A DNA stretch of 64,000 bases from Chaetoceros tenuissimus (taxonomy: Eukaryota > Bacillariophyta > Thalassiosirophyceae > Chaetocerotales > Chaetocerotaceae). Numbering within the stretch: position 1 is the stretch's first letter; each line of letters begins with the position of its first letter. Positions 46,676-56,741 of this stretch are shown here, piece by piece. The translations under genes were made by a program, and so were the position numbers. The notes below the pieces were generated by a model that saw only the letters and a list, made by a program, of their open reading frames with translations, ran no database searches and was not told the DNA's origin. The stretch spans positions 62,001-126,000 of the forward strand of contig BLLK01000069.1 of assembly GCA_021927905.1 (NCBI GenBank), in the 5' to 3' direction.

Positions 46676-47228
46676 AGATATTGTCAGGAGTCAGGATTAC
46701 CATTTTGTGATGGTGTTATTCAATCGTTTCATTCATGCACATTACATTTAATAAATTTTATTCATACCTTCTTGTGGAAAACGGATTGTCGCAGGGAACA
46801 GGGAACCAATTTAAGGTTAGCGGGTGGATTAAATGAATTCAATTACTCCGCATCATACCGAAGTATGTACCATAGCGGAAAAAGGAACAGAACGGTGAGA
46901 ACGGCGAGAACATGTTGTACTTTTCTTTTTCTTTAGGATGGACTTTCTCGGACCCCCGGAACCGAGAACCAACCGAGAACCAATACAATTCACGCAGCTC
47001 GTATCAAGATCGAATGAATTGAATGTTACTTAGGAGTAGTAGAACGCTCTTTGAACAAAAAATTAAATTAAAAGTACTACTCTTCTTCATCTGTTTTCTT
47101 CGCACATCTTTTCACAATATCATTGAAGGAATTCACTAGACATCATGCTATGATTGGAACTACCATTTGCCTCCTCGATCGTGCCAAGTTTAGTATCTAA
47201 TGTGCTTATCTCAACCTTTCGATGATAA
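46676..47228. other. Intergenic with GGAACC/GAGAAC-rich patch
   Basis: 46790-47000 holds repeated GGAACAGGGAACC, GGAACAGAACGG and CCGAGAACCAACCGAGAACC words, similar to the subterminal words of the hAT-like element at 41589, but no terminal inverted repeats or target duplication could be found. Possibly a decayed transposon. Confidence 0.3.
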
Positions 47229-47618
47229 TTATGCTGTTTGTGAAACAAGCGCCTTGCGAGCAAGTGCTATTATGCGTTCCTTTAAAGTCGATAGATCTGA
47301 ATATTCTTCTAAAGTAAAACAAGATTCATAAAGGTTGAGTTCGATACGTTTTACAAGGTCAAGCTTTGATTTCGATAACCACTTTTTTCCGCTTTTCTTT
47401 TCCAATAGTCTTCTTCTGTAGTATGAATGGCGAAAACATGATGAGAAAATGAATACAAAACTTGCAAAGAAACTCAAAAGGTCGAAGAAGTAGAATACTT
47501 ACATACTCGTAATCATCCTCTTACGTGCAGGCATATCCTCAATATTTTGATGTTCTAGAACCCAAGGAAAGTTATCTATGTATACTCTACGTCTTAAACT
47601 AGCTTCACTACAAAACAT
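47229..47618 (-). CDS. Small KIX-like domain protein A
   Basis: Two exons, 47618-47503 and 47415-47229, joined in phase 2 across an 87-nt intron, give 100 aa. The C-terminal half reads LSKSKLDLVKRIELNLYESC, then EEYSDLSTLKERI, a three-helix pattern reminiscent of KIX-type domains that bind transcription activators. The N-terminal half (MFCSEASLRRRVYIDN; MPARKRMITSI) is basic. A paralogue at 50376-50792 has a first exon of exactly the same length and the same intron site and phase, so the gene model supports itself. Function unknown; a transcription-adaptor role is a guess from the fold-like pattern. Confidence 0.6.
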
Positions 47619-48436
47619 CGTATTGATTTAAAGTTTTTGTTGTTGATATGTTCTTTTTGTATTGAGAATGTATTTTAATTATTTATGAAAATGAAAATAC
47701 CTTGTCTCGGCCCGGGGCCCGAGATGCCTGATCCAGGACGTGAGTATCTTCCAAACATAGTTTTTCGTACCTATGTTCTCGCCATTCTTTTCTGCTTCCG
47801 CCCCTTTGACATTTAAAATTTCCGCGGGAATGATGAACGGAGTAATATCATTCTACGTACAGGTACGAGTACACTAGATAGTTCCTAATTTTCCGATTCT
47901 TTTCCAGTCTCATATCTCACGGTATCATACCTACTAAGGACAAAAATCGAATACATGCTTAGGGTACGTTTTCTAATACTATCGGTGTTAAAAATACGAA
48001 GAATAGAGTAAGAAAAGGGAGGTGTGACTGGAGGAAAATCTACTCGCAATTTTGCACTACGCAAGTATGAGTACCATACAATCAAAGAGCAGTTTCTCAC
48101 AAGTTTAAGTTTCAATTCAAAGCTGCCGCCAGAAGGACAGTTCTCAATGTTCGCTGCTTGCGGGAATGTGAGAAGCCAAAGGAATAAAAACTGTTCGAGT
48201 TTTTCCTGCCCTCAAAGAAGAATTCTCATGATGGCAGACAGGTATTATGCAAGAACTAGACGTAGAATTCTTCTTCTTAGACTGCTTTCAGCAAATAGAA
48301 ATTATGTATATACAATCAAGATTATTTTTTGATGCTTTTTGATTTTTTAATTGAAATAGAAGATTATTGCTTTTCGTCTTCCATCATTTTCTTGCTTTCT
48401 ATTCTATTGGTAGAGATATTTTAATAAGACTCCTCC
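47619..48436. other. Intergenic with decayed duplicated segment
   Basis: Contains a GC-rich near-palindrome CTCGGCCCGGGGCCCGAG near 47705. At about 48100-48190 lies a stretch (GCTTGCGGGAATGTGAGAAG) resembling 50280-50300 (GCCTGCGGAAATGTGAAAAG). No intact gene. Confidence 0.4.
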
Positions 48437-48571
48437 CTAAAAATCTCCGTGATCCTTTGCAACCTGTATTAGTTTCTTGACGGCCTCAACCATGCGTGGT
48501 TTGAGTGTTGATATATCAGCATATTCCTCCATCGAAGATTCAGTAGTGTAGAGGTTGAGTTCGATATGCTG
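48437..48571 (-). pseudogene. 3' fragment of a KIX-like gene
   Basis: Encodes QHIELNLYTTESSMEEYADI and continues STLKPRMVEAVKKLIQVAKD to a stop, very like the end of the gene at 50376. It has no first exon or upstream half: at 48571 similarity stops and another duplicated segment (GTCGAGTATGTCGATAACAT) begins. A truncated copy from a local rearranged duplication. Confidence 0.75.
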
Positions 48572-48790
48572 TTAAAACTGCATGTACAGATTTGTGTTTT
48601 TGTTTTGTCGAGTATGTCGATAACATTCATTGTACATTTGTGTAAAAGGAAGATGATTACTTTATACCCATCTAAAGTTCATGATAGTGTGCTAATGGAC
48701 GGTTATACGGACGTCTTCAACCACAAAAGATTGGCGAATATTTCAATTCTAATAGACGAGATCCCGTCATAATATAAACTAGTTATCAAG

Positions 48791-49570
48791 ATGAAGTACT
48801 CTCTCTTCTTCCTACTTCCAATCCTAACCCAAGGATTCATCTCTAACCCAGCACCATCGCACAAATCACATCTCCAAATGGGCATGATGGATGAATTCAC
48901 ATCTTACAAAGAAGAACTACTTCAAACCATTCAATCTTCCAAACCATCCCTCAACACTGTAACTTCTCTCGTCAATCAATTGGAACAACAAGCGGAACTA
49001 GTGGGAGTAGGACAAGCTTCTTCTTCATCTGGATTATTGAATGGTACTTGGGAATGCATATATGCTCCACAAGATTTAACAAGATGTTCACCATTCTTTT
49101 GGGCATTTGCAAGAGCTGTCGATCAATCCAAAGAAATATATGATATTACAGACTCAATTCCCGCTCCTTTGAAAGAGATTGGACCAGCATTACAGGATAT
49201 CGATTTGGAGAAAAAGACTCTTGTTTCGAAGGTGAAAGTGGCTACTTTCGGATTAGCGACACGATGTGATATCTTGAGGGAAGAAGGATTAGATCGTTTG
49301 AGGTTAAAAGTATCATCTACCAAACCGGAAGAATCGACTGTTTTGAAGAAATTGGGACCATTGGGTGATTTACTAGATGAGCAGATTTTGAAACCGTTTC
49401 CTTCTGGTGAGGCTTTGGAACAAGTTAGAGAGGGGAGTAGTGAAGTTATCATGTGTACCACTTTTTGTGATGAGAGTTTGAGGATTTCGAGGAATGCTGA
49501 TGCTTTTAATGAAGTTTTTGTTTGGGTGAGGAAAGATTTTGGGGAGAATTCCATGTCGATGGAGTTTTAG
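48791..49570 (+). CDS. PAP/fibrillin family plastid lipid-associated protein
   Basis: Single exon of 259 aa. The core LLNGTWECIYAPQDLTRCSP (about residue 77) and the lipocalin-like alternation that follows (DIDLEKKTLVSKVKVATFGL; ending MCTTFCDESLRISRNADAFN) fit the PAP/fibrillin family, which binds lipids at thylakoids and plastoglobules. The N-terminus is a signal peptide (KYSLFFLLPILTQG) with Phe at +1 and a Ser/His/Lys-rich stretch, the diatom route into the plastid. The 3' flank (49630-49670) carries the dispersed GAGTGAGCGAAGCGAG repeat. Start at the first ATG. Family call moderate to good; exact role unknown. Confidence 0.75.
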   Translation: MKYSLFFLLPILTQGFISNPAPSHKSHLQMGMMDEFTSYKEELLQTIQSSKPSLNTVTSLVNQLEQQAELVGVGQASSSSGLLNGTWECIYAPQDLTRCSPFFWAFARAVDQSKEIYDITDSIPAPLKEIGPALQDIDLEKKTLVSKVKVATFGLATRCDILREEGLDRLRLKVSSTKPEESTVLKKLGPLGDLLDEQILKPFPSGEALEQVREGSSEVIMCTTFCDESLRISRNADAFNEVFVWVRKDFGENSMSMEF

Positions 49571-50375
49571 GTGCTTTGCTTTGGATACAGTGTGATGAAT
49601 GGAGTGTAGTGGAGTGAGTGCTGTCTTTTTTCGAGTGAGCGAAGCGAGTGAGTGAGTGTTGAGACAGAAACTTCACGAGTAGGTTAGTAAAAGAAAATAG
49701 ATATAATATTCTTATGGAAGGAATACAAATATAGCAAATAAAATCCTTATTCAACAGAATCCAATGTCTTGATGTTGAAGTTACAAGATAGTTCGATAAA
49801 TACCGTAGATAGACTATGCCATTGATCTCCTTTTACTTTGGATACAAAGAATGTTGTGAGAAGGCTACGGAGGTAGAGGAGAAGGTGATGTTGTTCTGTT
49901 GTTCTTTGTCACAATGCATCGAGTCTGAGAAATCAATCTGGCATTGGTATTGATGAAAGATAATTTCTCAACATGAGTTTTTTTAACTTCATGGAAAAGC
50001 ACGTCATTAGAGAAGCAGGTACTTCCTGGACATGTACGTACAGATCATGGTATAAATGACAGATCTTTATCGTGTCCTCAACATACGTACGTACATGGTT
50101 CTCGCGTTCTCGCGGTCTCTCATTCCGCGGGAATTGAAGCAACAAAGACAAACACTACATGAAGATTTGTGCCATGCAAAACTGCATGGTTTTGTCGAGT
50201 ATGTCGATAACATTTTTGTGTAATGATTACTTTATACACGTCTAATGATAGTGTGCTTAGTTCAATGGTTCTTGTTCCTGCCTGCGGAAATGTGAAAAGC
50301 AAACATGCAATTTTGTTTCTTGTTATTGTAACATTGAAGTACATTTTAAAAGGAAGATTATTACTATATCCCCCT
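49571..50375. other. Intergenic with hairpin repeat and duplicated segment
   Basis: 49625-49670: CTGTCTTTTTTCGAGTGAGC, GAAGCGAGTGAGTGAGTG, the same repeat family as in the UTP18 and CDC48 introns. 50185-50260: GTCGAGTATGTCGATAACAT and TGATTACTTTATACACGTCT match 48608-48680. 50030-50110 has several GTACGTAC words and TTCTCGCGTTCTCGCGG. No gene supported. Confidence 0.55.
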
Positions 50376-50792
50376 CTAAAGTTTATCATTTTCCTTTGCA
50401 ACATGTATTAGTCTCTTTACAGCCTCAACCATGCGTGGTTTGAGCGTTGATATATCAGCATATTCCTCCATTGAAGACGAAGTAGTGTAGAGGTTGAGTT
50501 CGATATGCTTCAATAAGATCAGCTTCGTTTTCGACAACTGTTTGCCATGTTTTGTCTCCATGAGTTTCTTTCTATTTAATCAGAGAAGAATGTTAGATAA
50601 TGAACGATTCAATGATGCAACGACCACTGATCTTGATTGCACAATTATTTAGATGATTAATAGCCAGCCAACTTACATTATGTAAATCATTCCTTTGCGT
50701 AAGTTGAAGTCATTATTTGACTGCCATCGTGAGGTGCTTGTTTTATGAGAACCAAGGTTTACTTCAGTGGGAAGAGGTCTATGGACTGCCAT
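50376..50792 (-). CDS. Small KIX-like domain protein B
   Basis: Paralogue of the gene at 47229. Exons 50792-50677 (116 nt) and 50571-50376 join in phase 2 across a 105-nt intron to 103 aa. C-terminal half: KKLMETKHGKQLSKTKLILL, then KHIELNLYTTSSSMEEYADI and STLKPRMVEAVKRLIHVAK. N-terminal half (MAVHRPLPTEVNLGSHKTST) is not similar to protein A, but exon length and splice phase are identical. Role unknown. Confidence 0.6.
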
Positions 50793-51770
50793 ATTTGATT
50801 GTTACTTGTGTGTTTACTTGACTTTTGGATTTTTATGAGAATATGAGATCTGGTTTCTGGGAATACCTATCTCATCGATCAGTTTCGGAATTGTGGGAAT
50901 GTGGAATGTGGAATGGCGGCTTTAGAGAGTTCCTCCGAAAAAATTAATTTACGTTGTACGTACTTACCTTTTTCTTCGTGGCATCATGCTATAATTATTA
51001 TAGTCTTTCTCTGACATAAAATTCTATGTACTTGTCATAGCCAAAGTTGTTTTGGTTATTCACCCCTAAACTAACTTCAACATGTCGGAGAAAGGATCAT
51101 CAATGGAAGAATTACAAGTGAAACTTCATACAGTTTCTATTCAAGCAGATTCAAGCTGTTGTCAATACGCAAGTGTAAGAAAATTGCACAAGCAATTGAT
51201 TACAAGTGAAACTTCATACAGTTTCTATTCAAATCTGCCGCCTTTTTCAAGAGTCAATATTTCCAAAATATACAAAATATGGATGTTTCATGTCTTGTAG
51301 AGTTGATCATTTAAGCCCTCTTTTATTTTTCAGTAATGAGATTTCTGGCTTCGAGCACCTCTGCCTCCTCATCTCTGCCATAAATTTGTTCTAGATGCAT
51401 TTTGAACGAAGACGCGTTCACCCTTGTTCTGGAAAGTTTATAATATTGATTTTTGGTTTCTGGTAAGTTATAAATTGACAACAACAATTCTATTAGCTAC
51501 ATGATTACAATGGCCAGAGAATAGTATGGTGTTGATACTAGCGTGAAGGAAGTGAGCGAAACTTTGCTCGTTCGTCTCACTTGTTGCTCATCACCAACAT
51601 ATCATCATAGATCATGCAGCCAGCCAAGAAGCTTTGGTCTAGCTAGATTTTGCCATTGCTTACTGCTACTATAGTAGAGAGATTACACCCACAGCATGAT
51701 CTTCTTGAGTATGATGCATAAATTTCATGAACTAAACTTCTCTTTCTTGTTCCTACTAGTATAAGGAAGC
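50793..51770. other. Intergenic with 33-bp direct repeat
   Basis: 51112-51144 and 51200-51232 share a 33-bp exact repeat (contains AAACTTCATACAGTTTCTAT), 88 bp apart. At about 51545-51595 a GTGAGCGAAACTTTGCTCGT hairpin belongs to the dispersed repeat style. Small frames here look non-coding. Confidence 0.5.
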
Positions 51771-53885
51771 ATGAGAGTAACAACCTTGAGATCAAGAGAT
51801 AAGTCACCATGGAGTAGTACGACTATAGCAATGATAATTGCTATTACATAATTCCTTGTTGTCGTCTGTCTTTCATCAGCAGGAATCTTCACGAAGACCA
51901 AAGGTTATCATACCGCTGTACTAAAAGAGCAGTCCGATGATCATTCGAAGAAGAGAGGGCTCCGTTTCGCTTTGAGCAAGACAATTTTTTTGAAGGAAAA
52001 CAAGGATCATTTGTACAAGTTTGTTGACGAGGAGCACCACAGAGGAAAAGAGGATGATGAAGAAATATAGTAAGGAAATGGCTATTTTCAAAAAAGGAAA
52101 TGGAGGCATTTTTAGTAGTGATAACGATCGTATGACTAAGAAAAATGGTGGTGAGAACATGAAAGATGAGCAACTACTTGTTCCCTTTTCAGAGGAAGAG
52201 GAGGTGAGTTCTATTCGTGGTCCCAGGTAGTAATAGATAGTCATCAAATTGCTGGTAAACGGCCGCACGCTAGTACTACTACTTTCTTGGTACTGGCCAA
52301 GTGTCTTTTATTTTTTCAGCTGTTTCGCTGTCTCACGTGACATAAACTTTTTATCAAGGTTCCGGCAAGAAGTGGTGGTGGCGGGAAAAGTGACGTAATA
52401 AGAATGTCAGAAGAGAAGGTGAGAATGCATGCATCTCCTTATTTGAAGTGGATACTAAAAATGGGACTCATCAACGCACATATTTTTTTCTTTTTGAAGG
52501 AAACACTTTCTTTGGAACATGAATCATAGCTGTGCTTTGGTAGATCAAAAGAAAGAAAATCATTCTCAGTCAATTGGTTCCCCTTTCTTTTTCTATATCA
52601 GACTCTTGTTGAAGATTCTGCCTTTGGTACAGGAAAAAGCCTTGCTGCTAATGATGACCTATCTGTAGTTGCCATTGCAAATTTTGTTTGAGAGAACGAA
52701 TTAAATGCAAATGGTCCATATCTGCCTTTGATTACTGTTTACAAAAGAGTCAGTGGTGCATACGTACCATATGGAACAATCAATGATTTCACTACAGATT
52801 CTTCTTTGTTTGCAGACGATGCCATGACTGAGATTGATGTGAGTGGCGATGGAACTACTATTGCCATTGCACAAGTGTTCAAGAATCGTTCCACTGTTGG
52901 TACTACCCCACAAAGTACAATCAAAGTTTATCAGGCACCAGCTATTGGAGACACTTCCTTGACTTGGAGCTACATAGCTACTCCATACGAAGGTGACGCT
53001 GGTGGTGGAGGATTGTTACCTGGTTTGAAAGTGTCGTTGAATTATTCCGGTGATCATCTTTTGGTAGGCGAGAGATATTTTAATGAAAGCAGAGGAAAAG
53101 TATCTCTTTTTACTAAAAATGATAGTGCTTTTGTCTATGGTCTTTTTTGGTATACTTATGGTGACACGCCGGGCTTGGAGTTTGGTTCAAGTGTAAAGAT
53201 TGCTCGTGATGGATCATGCTTTGTGTATGGAGCAGTGGGCGTTGATTCCGTCAAAGGAGCAGCTTATGTTTATTGTAAAAATAACAATGGAGCATGGCAA
53301 CCTGAAACAACAATGAATGGAAATGAGGTTGGTAGTAACTATGGATTTAGTATTGCGATAACTGTTGCTGGAGATAAGAAGGTGGTTTCTATTGGAGCTA
53401 TTCTTCATGATTCAGATAATATGGAAAATGTAGGAATAGTTCAAGTATTTTGCAAAATTGGAGATGGATCATGGTTTCAGCTTGGATCGAATATTGCTGG
53501 GGAAAGAGGTTTATCTTTTGAAAACTACCATATTGGAGATACATATGGCTTCAGCATTAGTTTAGGTGATGTGCAGCAAGAGGCAAACACTATTCGAGTT
53601 GCAATCGGCGCTCCGAATAATGATAAGGACGACGGCGGTAAAGAAGAATACTATCATGGACATGTTGAGCTTTATGAAATTGTCGTCACTAATAGCATCT
53701 CTAACAACGATTGGGTGCAAATTGCTTATGATATTGATGGGTTTGAATCTGGTGATAGTTCTGGTTCTTCTGTTACTATGAGTAAGGATGGAAAATATCT
53801 TTCCGTCTGTATTACAAAAGACACAAGTGTTTTCAACCGAAGAGGGATTCATTCATGGATAGTATACTCTGACGAGTCATCATGA
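51771..53885 (+). pseudogene. FG-GAP beta-propeller membrane protein, damaged
   Basis: A plausible start at 51771 (MRVTTLRSRDK) leads to a hydrophobic anchor (TTIAMIIAIT then FLVVVCLSSAG) interrupted by a TAA at 51849. After an intron ending near 52601, the propeller begins with TLVEDSAFGTGKSLAANDDL, then meets an in-frame TGA at 52689, then runs open to 53885. About 385 residues hold repeated FG-GAP-like units (GTTIAIAQVF; GLEFGSSVKIARDGSCFVYG; SNYGFSIAITVAGDKKVVSI; DTYGFSISLGDVQQ; GSSVTMSKDGKYLSV). Relatives are secreted or membrane-bound adhesion-like proteins common in diatoms. Two stops in otherwise conserved coding sequence point to a pseudogene. Confidence 0.6.
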
Positions 53886-54509
53886 CTTTCCGAACACGAA
53901 ACTTTTCTCCGATACTATGTGAAATACTGGCGAATTTCTGTTGAACCTGCTGCCCCTTCTGGATCCTTGAGTCTGTTTCAAGTAGCTATGCTGGCTGTTC
54001 AAATACGCAACCCTTTCTAGATTCTTTGGCTATGGATGATAATTCGTTGAACCCACTACATTCTTGTATGGTAGGGCTTTGTTTTTAGGTTTGAGTTCTC
54101 GTGAGCAGAGTAGAAAGGTCACAGGAGGACTAATTTGAAATGTTTCAAAATTGTCATGGACATAGTACTCCGGTAGCAGGAACTTGTTCTATCCCTTAAG
54201 AAAAGCATATGTAGATTATGTAGATAAAGTCCAATTTTATATATTTTACAAAAATAAAATTACCACAATGTCAATCTTGGCTCCGATGTAACGAACAAAT
54301 ACTTCGTGAAATAATGGCAGGATTAGTTTCATAGTAATACCGATCTCGGAGTAATATGACCCATGACCTGTGACCTTTCTACTCACGAAACGGAGCGTGA
54401 ACCTTTTTATCAACAAAATGTAATACCATACTTACTCCTGAATGCTCTTGTATTATAGTTTCCAAATCATCATAATATTTTTACTATCCATTTCCTCATA
54501 GTGATCATC
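53886..54509. other. Intergenic
   Basis: AT-rich; includes TCACGAAACGGAGCGTGAAC near 54385, a short hairpin in the style of the dispersed repeat. No gene seen. Confidence 0.45.
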
Positions 54510-55849
54510 ATGACTGTTACTAAAAAGGAAACAGCAAAGAAGACTCTTATAGTTGCATTCCTCATGTGCGTAGGATACATTTACAACGAAGATTCTATGC
54601 TATCATCCAGATTTCTTTCTTCTGTAGAAAATGAAGGAGCAAGTGATTCTTGCCATGGTGTTCTCCTCATACTGATCCATGGGACCTGAAATGTACTTAC
54701 AAGCACTGCAAGAGCTGCATTCAATGTGATTCTTCTACCTCCTCGCCTCTCAAAGACTACGAGTACAAGCCAGCAGAAACGGAAACATTCGTTGTGGACC
54801 ATCTCAATGACCTTGGATTAAACGATCCTCAGCATTCAAAAGGATGCACCCCTTTCTTCCAGCTTCAAAGTGATTATGATGGGAGAGTTGCTCAAGAAGT
54901 CAATTCAGTTGTGTCTGAAGACATGGCGTCCAAGTTTGCAAGTTATGTCCACGATCTAGAGGCTTTTGCTGAACATCGCAAAGAGTTCGTACCTCCTGTT
55001 CATAATGTCATGAAGACAATCAAAAAATCTTCTCCAAAGGATATCCCAGAGATATGCAAGTTGCTAAGATATCCAGAGGGATCAATTGATACTTTATTCA
55101 AGAATAGTGAATTATCCCATAGTTCCAGCATGGGATACATGGAACCACTTTTTCCTCCAATGCGTCACCCAAGATTTTGTTTTGAAAGAGAAAAGTATAT
55201 TCTTTCTTTGGAATATTTGGTCCACGACTTCGAAGCAATGTGCAATGCTTTGAAGCCTCATTCGAAAGTGGTAATGATTGATATGGGCACCGGTAAGCAG
55301 TCAAAACCTTTTGCTATTACATAAATATACCAGTCAAATTCTCAATCAACCTTTTTTTCGCAACACCAAGATTTGGCAAGAGAGAATGGGCCTGTGATTA
55401 AGCTTCTTGATCTCTATTCAAAGTTTGGATTTGAGTTTGATCACATCTATGGCTTCGATATCAAATTTACAGATCCAGTTACTGTGTACGGAGAGCAACT
55501 TCCAGAGAAATATATGGCATCGTTTCATTGGATCAATGTTGCTGTAGATGCAGACCCTGAGTCCAAAATGAACCCACTGAAGTCTATCCTTAGTCAATTT
55601 GACGAGGATGATTTTATTGTGGTGAAACTTGATATTGATCATGCACCGACTGAAGTTCCACTTGCACACCAAATTTACAATAGTGATGATTTGCTTGCAA
55701 AGATTGATCACTTCTACTTTGAGCAGCATGTGAATATGGAGGAAATGGCTCCTGCCTGGCAAGAAAGTATGGAAGGAACTGTCAAGGAATCTATGGAACT
55801 TTTCCATGGACTCCGTAGTAAGGGTGTTGCATCACACTTCTGGATTTAA
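54510..55849 (+). CDS. Diatom-type methyltransferase-like family protein with a frame step
   Basis: Starts at 54510 with a signal anchor (TLIVAFLMCVGYIY). A Cys-rich stretch (PWCSPHTDPWDLKC; CKSCIQC) follows but in a different frame, so the reading must step within about 54640-54655, where no intron fits. From there the frame is open to an intron at 55293-55370 (phase 1), then to 55849. The C-terminal part (FDHIYGFDIKF; FHWINVAVDADPESKMNPLK; FIVVKLDIDHAPTEVPL; FYFEQHVNMEEM; HFWI) belongs to a large, poorly characterised algal family with a Rossmann, methyltransferase-like look; I know no function. Either a mildly damaged gene or a one-base sequence error. Confidence 0.55.
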
Positions 55850-56242
55850 ATGGATCAGTACATGAAAAGACAAAGAAGACTCGCTTCAACCAGTAAGAAT
55901 CTGCGTGGCGACAAAATAAAATAAAATAAAATAAGTTAGTTCTTGTGTGACATTGTATCTGTACACCTACCTATCTACTATACTAATTAAAGCTGCACTC
56001 CAACTACATTCTATTTCGTTTTGGAGAGATGGAATGGAGCATAGAGTCTCCGAACACTAACCCTCCATTGGAGTCATAGCCACATCATATCAAATATAAC
56101 TAGATATTTAATTTAGCACGAGTTGTCGTCATTGTTTTTAAGCAAAAGTACTATCCTGGCTGCAATGGATAGACGAAAGATGGGACTAATGAGGTCACAT
56201 TCCACTCCACGAGGCTGCTATGGAGCCGTACATACTACTGTA
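55850..56242. other. Intergenic
   Basis: Begins with an AAAATAAAATAAAATAAAAT run after the preceding gene. GGAATGGAGCATAGAGTCTC (56030) and CACTCCACGAGG (56200) are loosely similar to sequence on the far side of the adjacent MITE. No gene. Confidence 0.4.
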
Positions 56243-56722
56243 CCGTCCATATATCAATTGGTGGAAGGGAGGTTCCCCTTCTGAAGGGGGTATAGCCAAA
56301 CCCGACACATGATTCGAAAGCTCTTACGACAGAGAATCCATTGATTCCATAAAATAAGGTAAAAAATAGACAGAAATGAAGTTTCCGGTATAATTAAGAG
56401 CATTTCATTTTCAGGTGTCTCTGGAGAATTAGCTTAACAAATTGGACACTTCCAAACAAGATTGTTAAGTATGACGTCATCATTTGAGTGTCAACTCCAA
56501 AAGCACGACCAAGTCGAGACGACACAAAAATCAGAGCAAATTTTTTTCTCCTCAAATACGATTTTCGGCAGAAACCTATTCAAAAAAGCGAGAACACTAC
56601 CATAGAACTTTTGATTTTCTATGGTAGTGTTTTCGGTTTTCCCGAAAAGTTTTTGTGGAAAATCCTATTTGAGCAGCAAAAGTGTCCCCCTTTTTTCCTT
56701 CCACCAATTGATATATGAACGG
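56243..56722. mobile_element. TA-flanked MITE with central hairpin
   Basis: A 480-bp element. Left end CCGTCCATATATCAATTGGT continues GGAAGG; the right end is its complement with one mismatch. TA lies at 56241-56242 and 56723-56724, as for Tc1/mariner-like MITEs. In the middle, AACACTACCATAGAA (56593-56607) and TTCTATGGTAGTGTT (56617-56631) form a perfect 15-bp stem with a 9-nt loop. No transposase. It ends 20 bp from the stop of the RING gene. Confidence 0.8.
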
Positions 56723-56741
56723 TAGAGTTGGAGTGGAGTTT

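Noticed and set aside
46790-47000. Second hAT-like element
   Set aside because: Shares GGAACC-type words with the element at 41589 but has no matching inverted ends or target duplication.
51082-51300. 72-codon frame starting MSEKGSSMEELQ
   Set aside because: Spans the 33-bp direct repeat, has no homology and no splice partners; likely chance.
20605-52691. TGA reassigned to an amino acid in this nuclear genome
   Set aside because: TGA ends several intact genes here (receptor, cyclase 2, CTL2), and the three in-frame TGAs sit at unlike positions; only the one at 41464 has a selenocysteine case.
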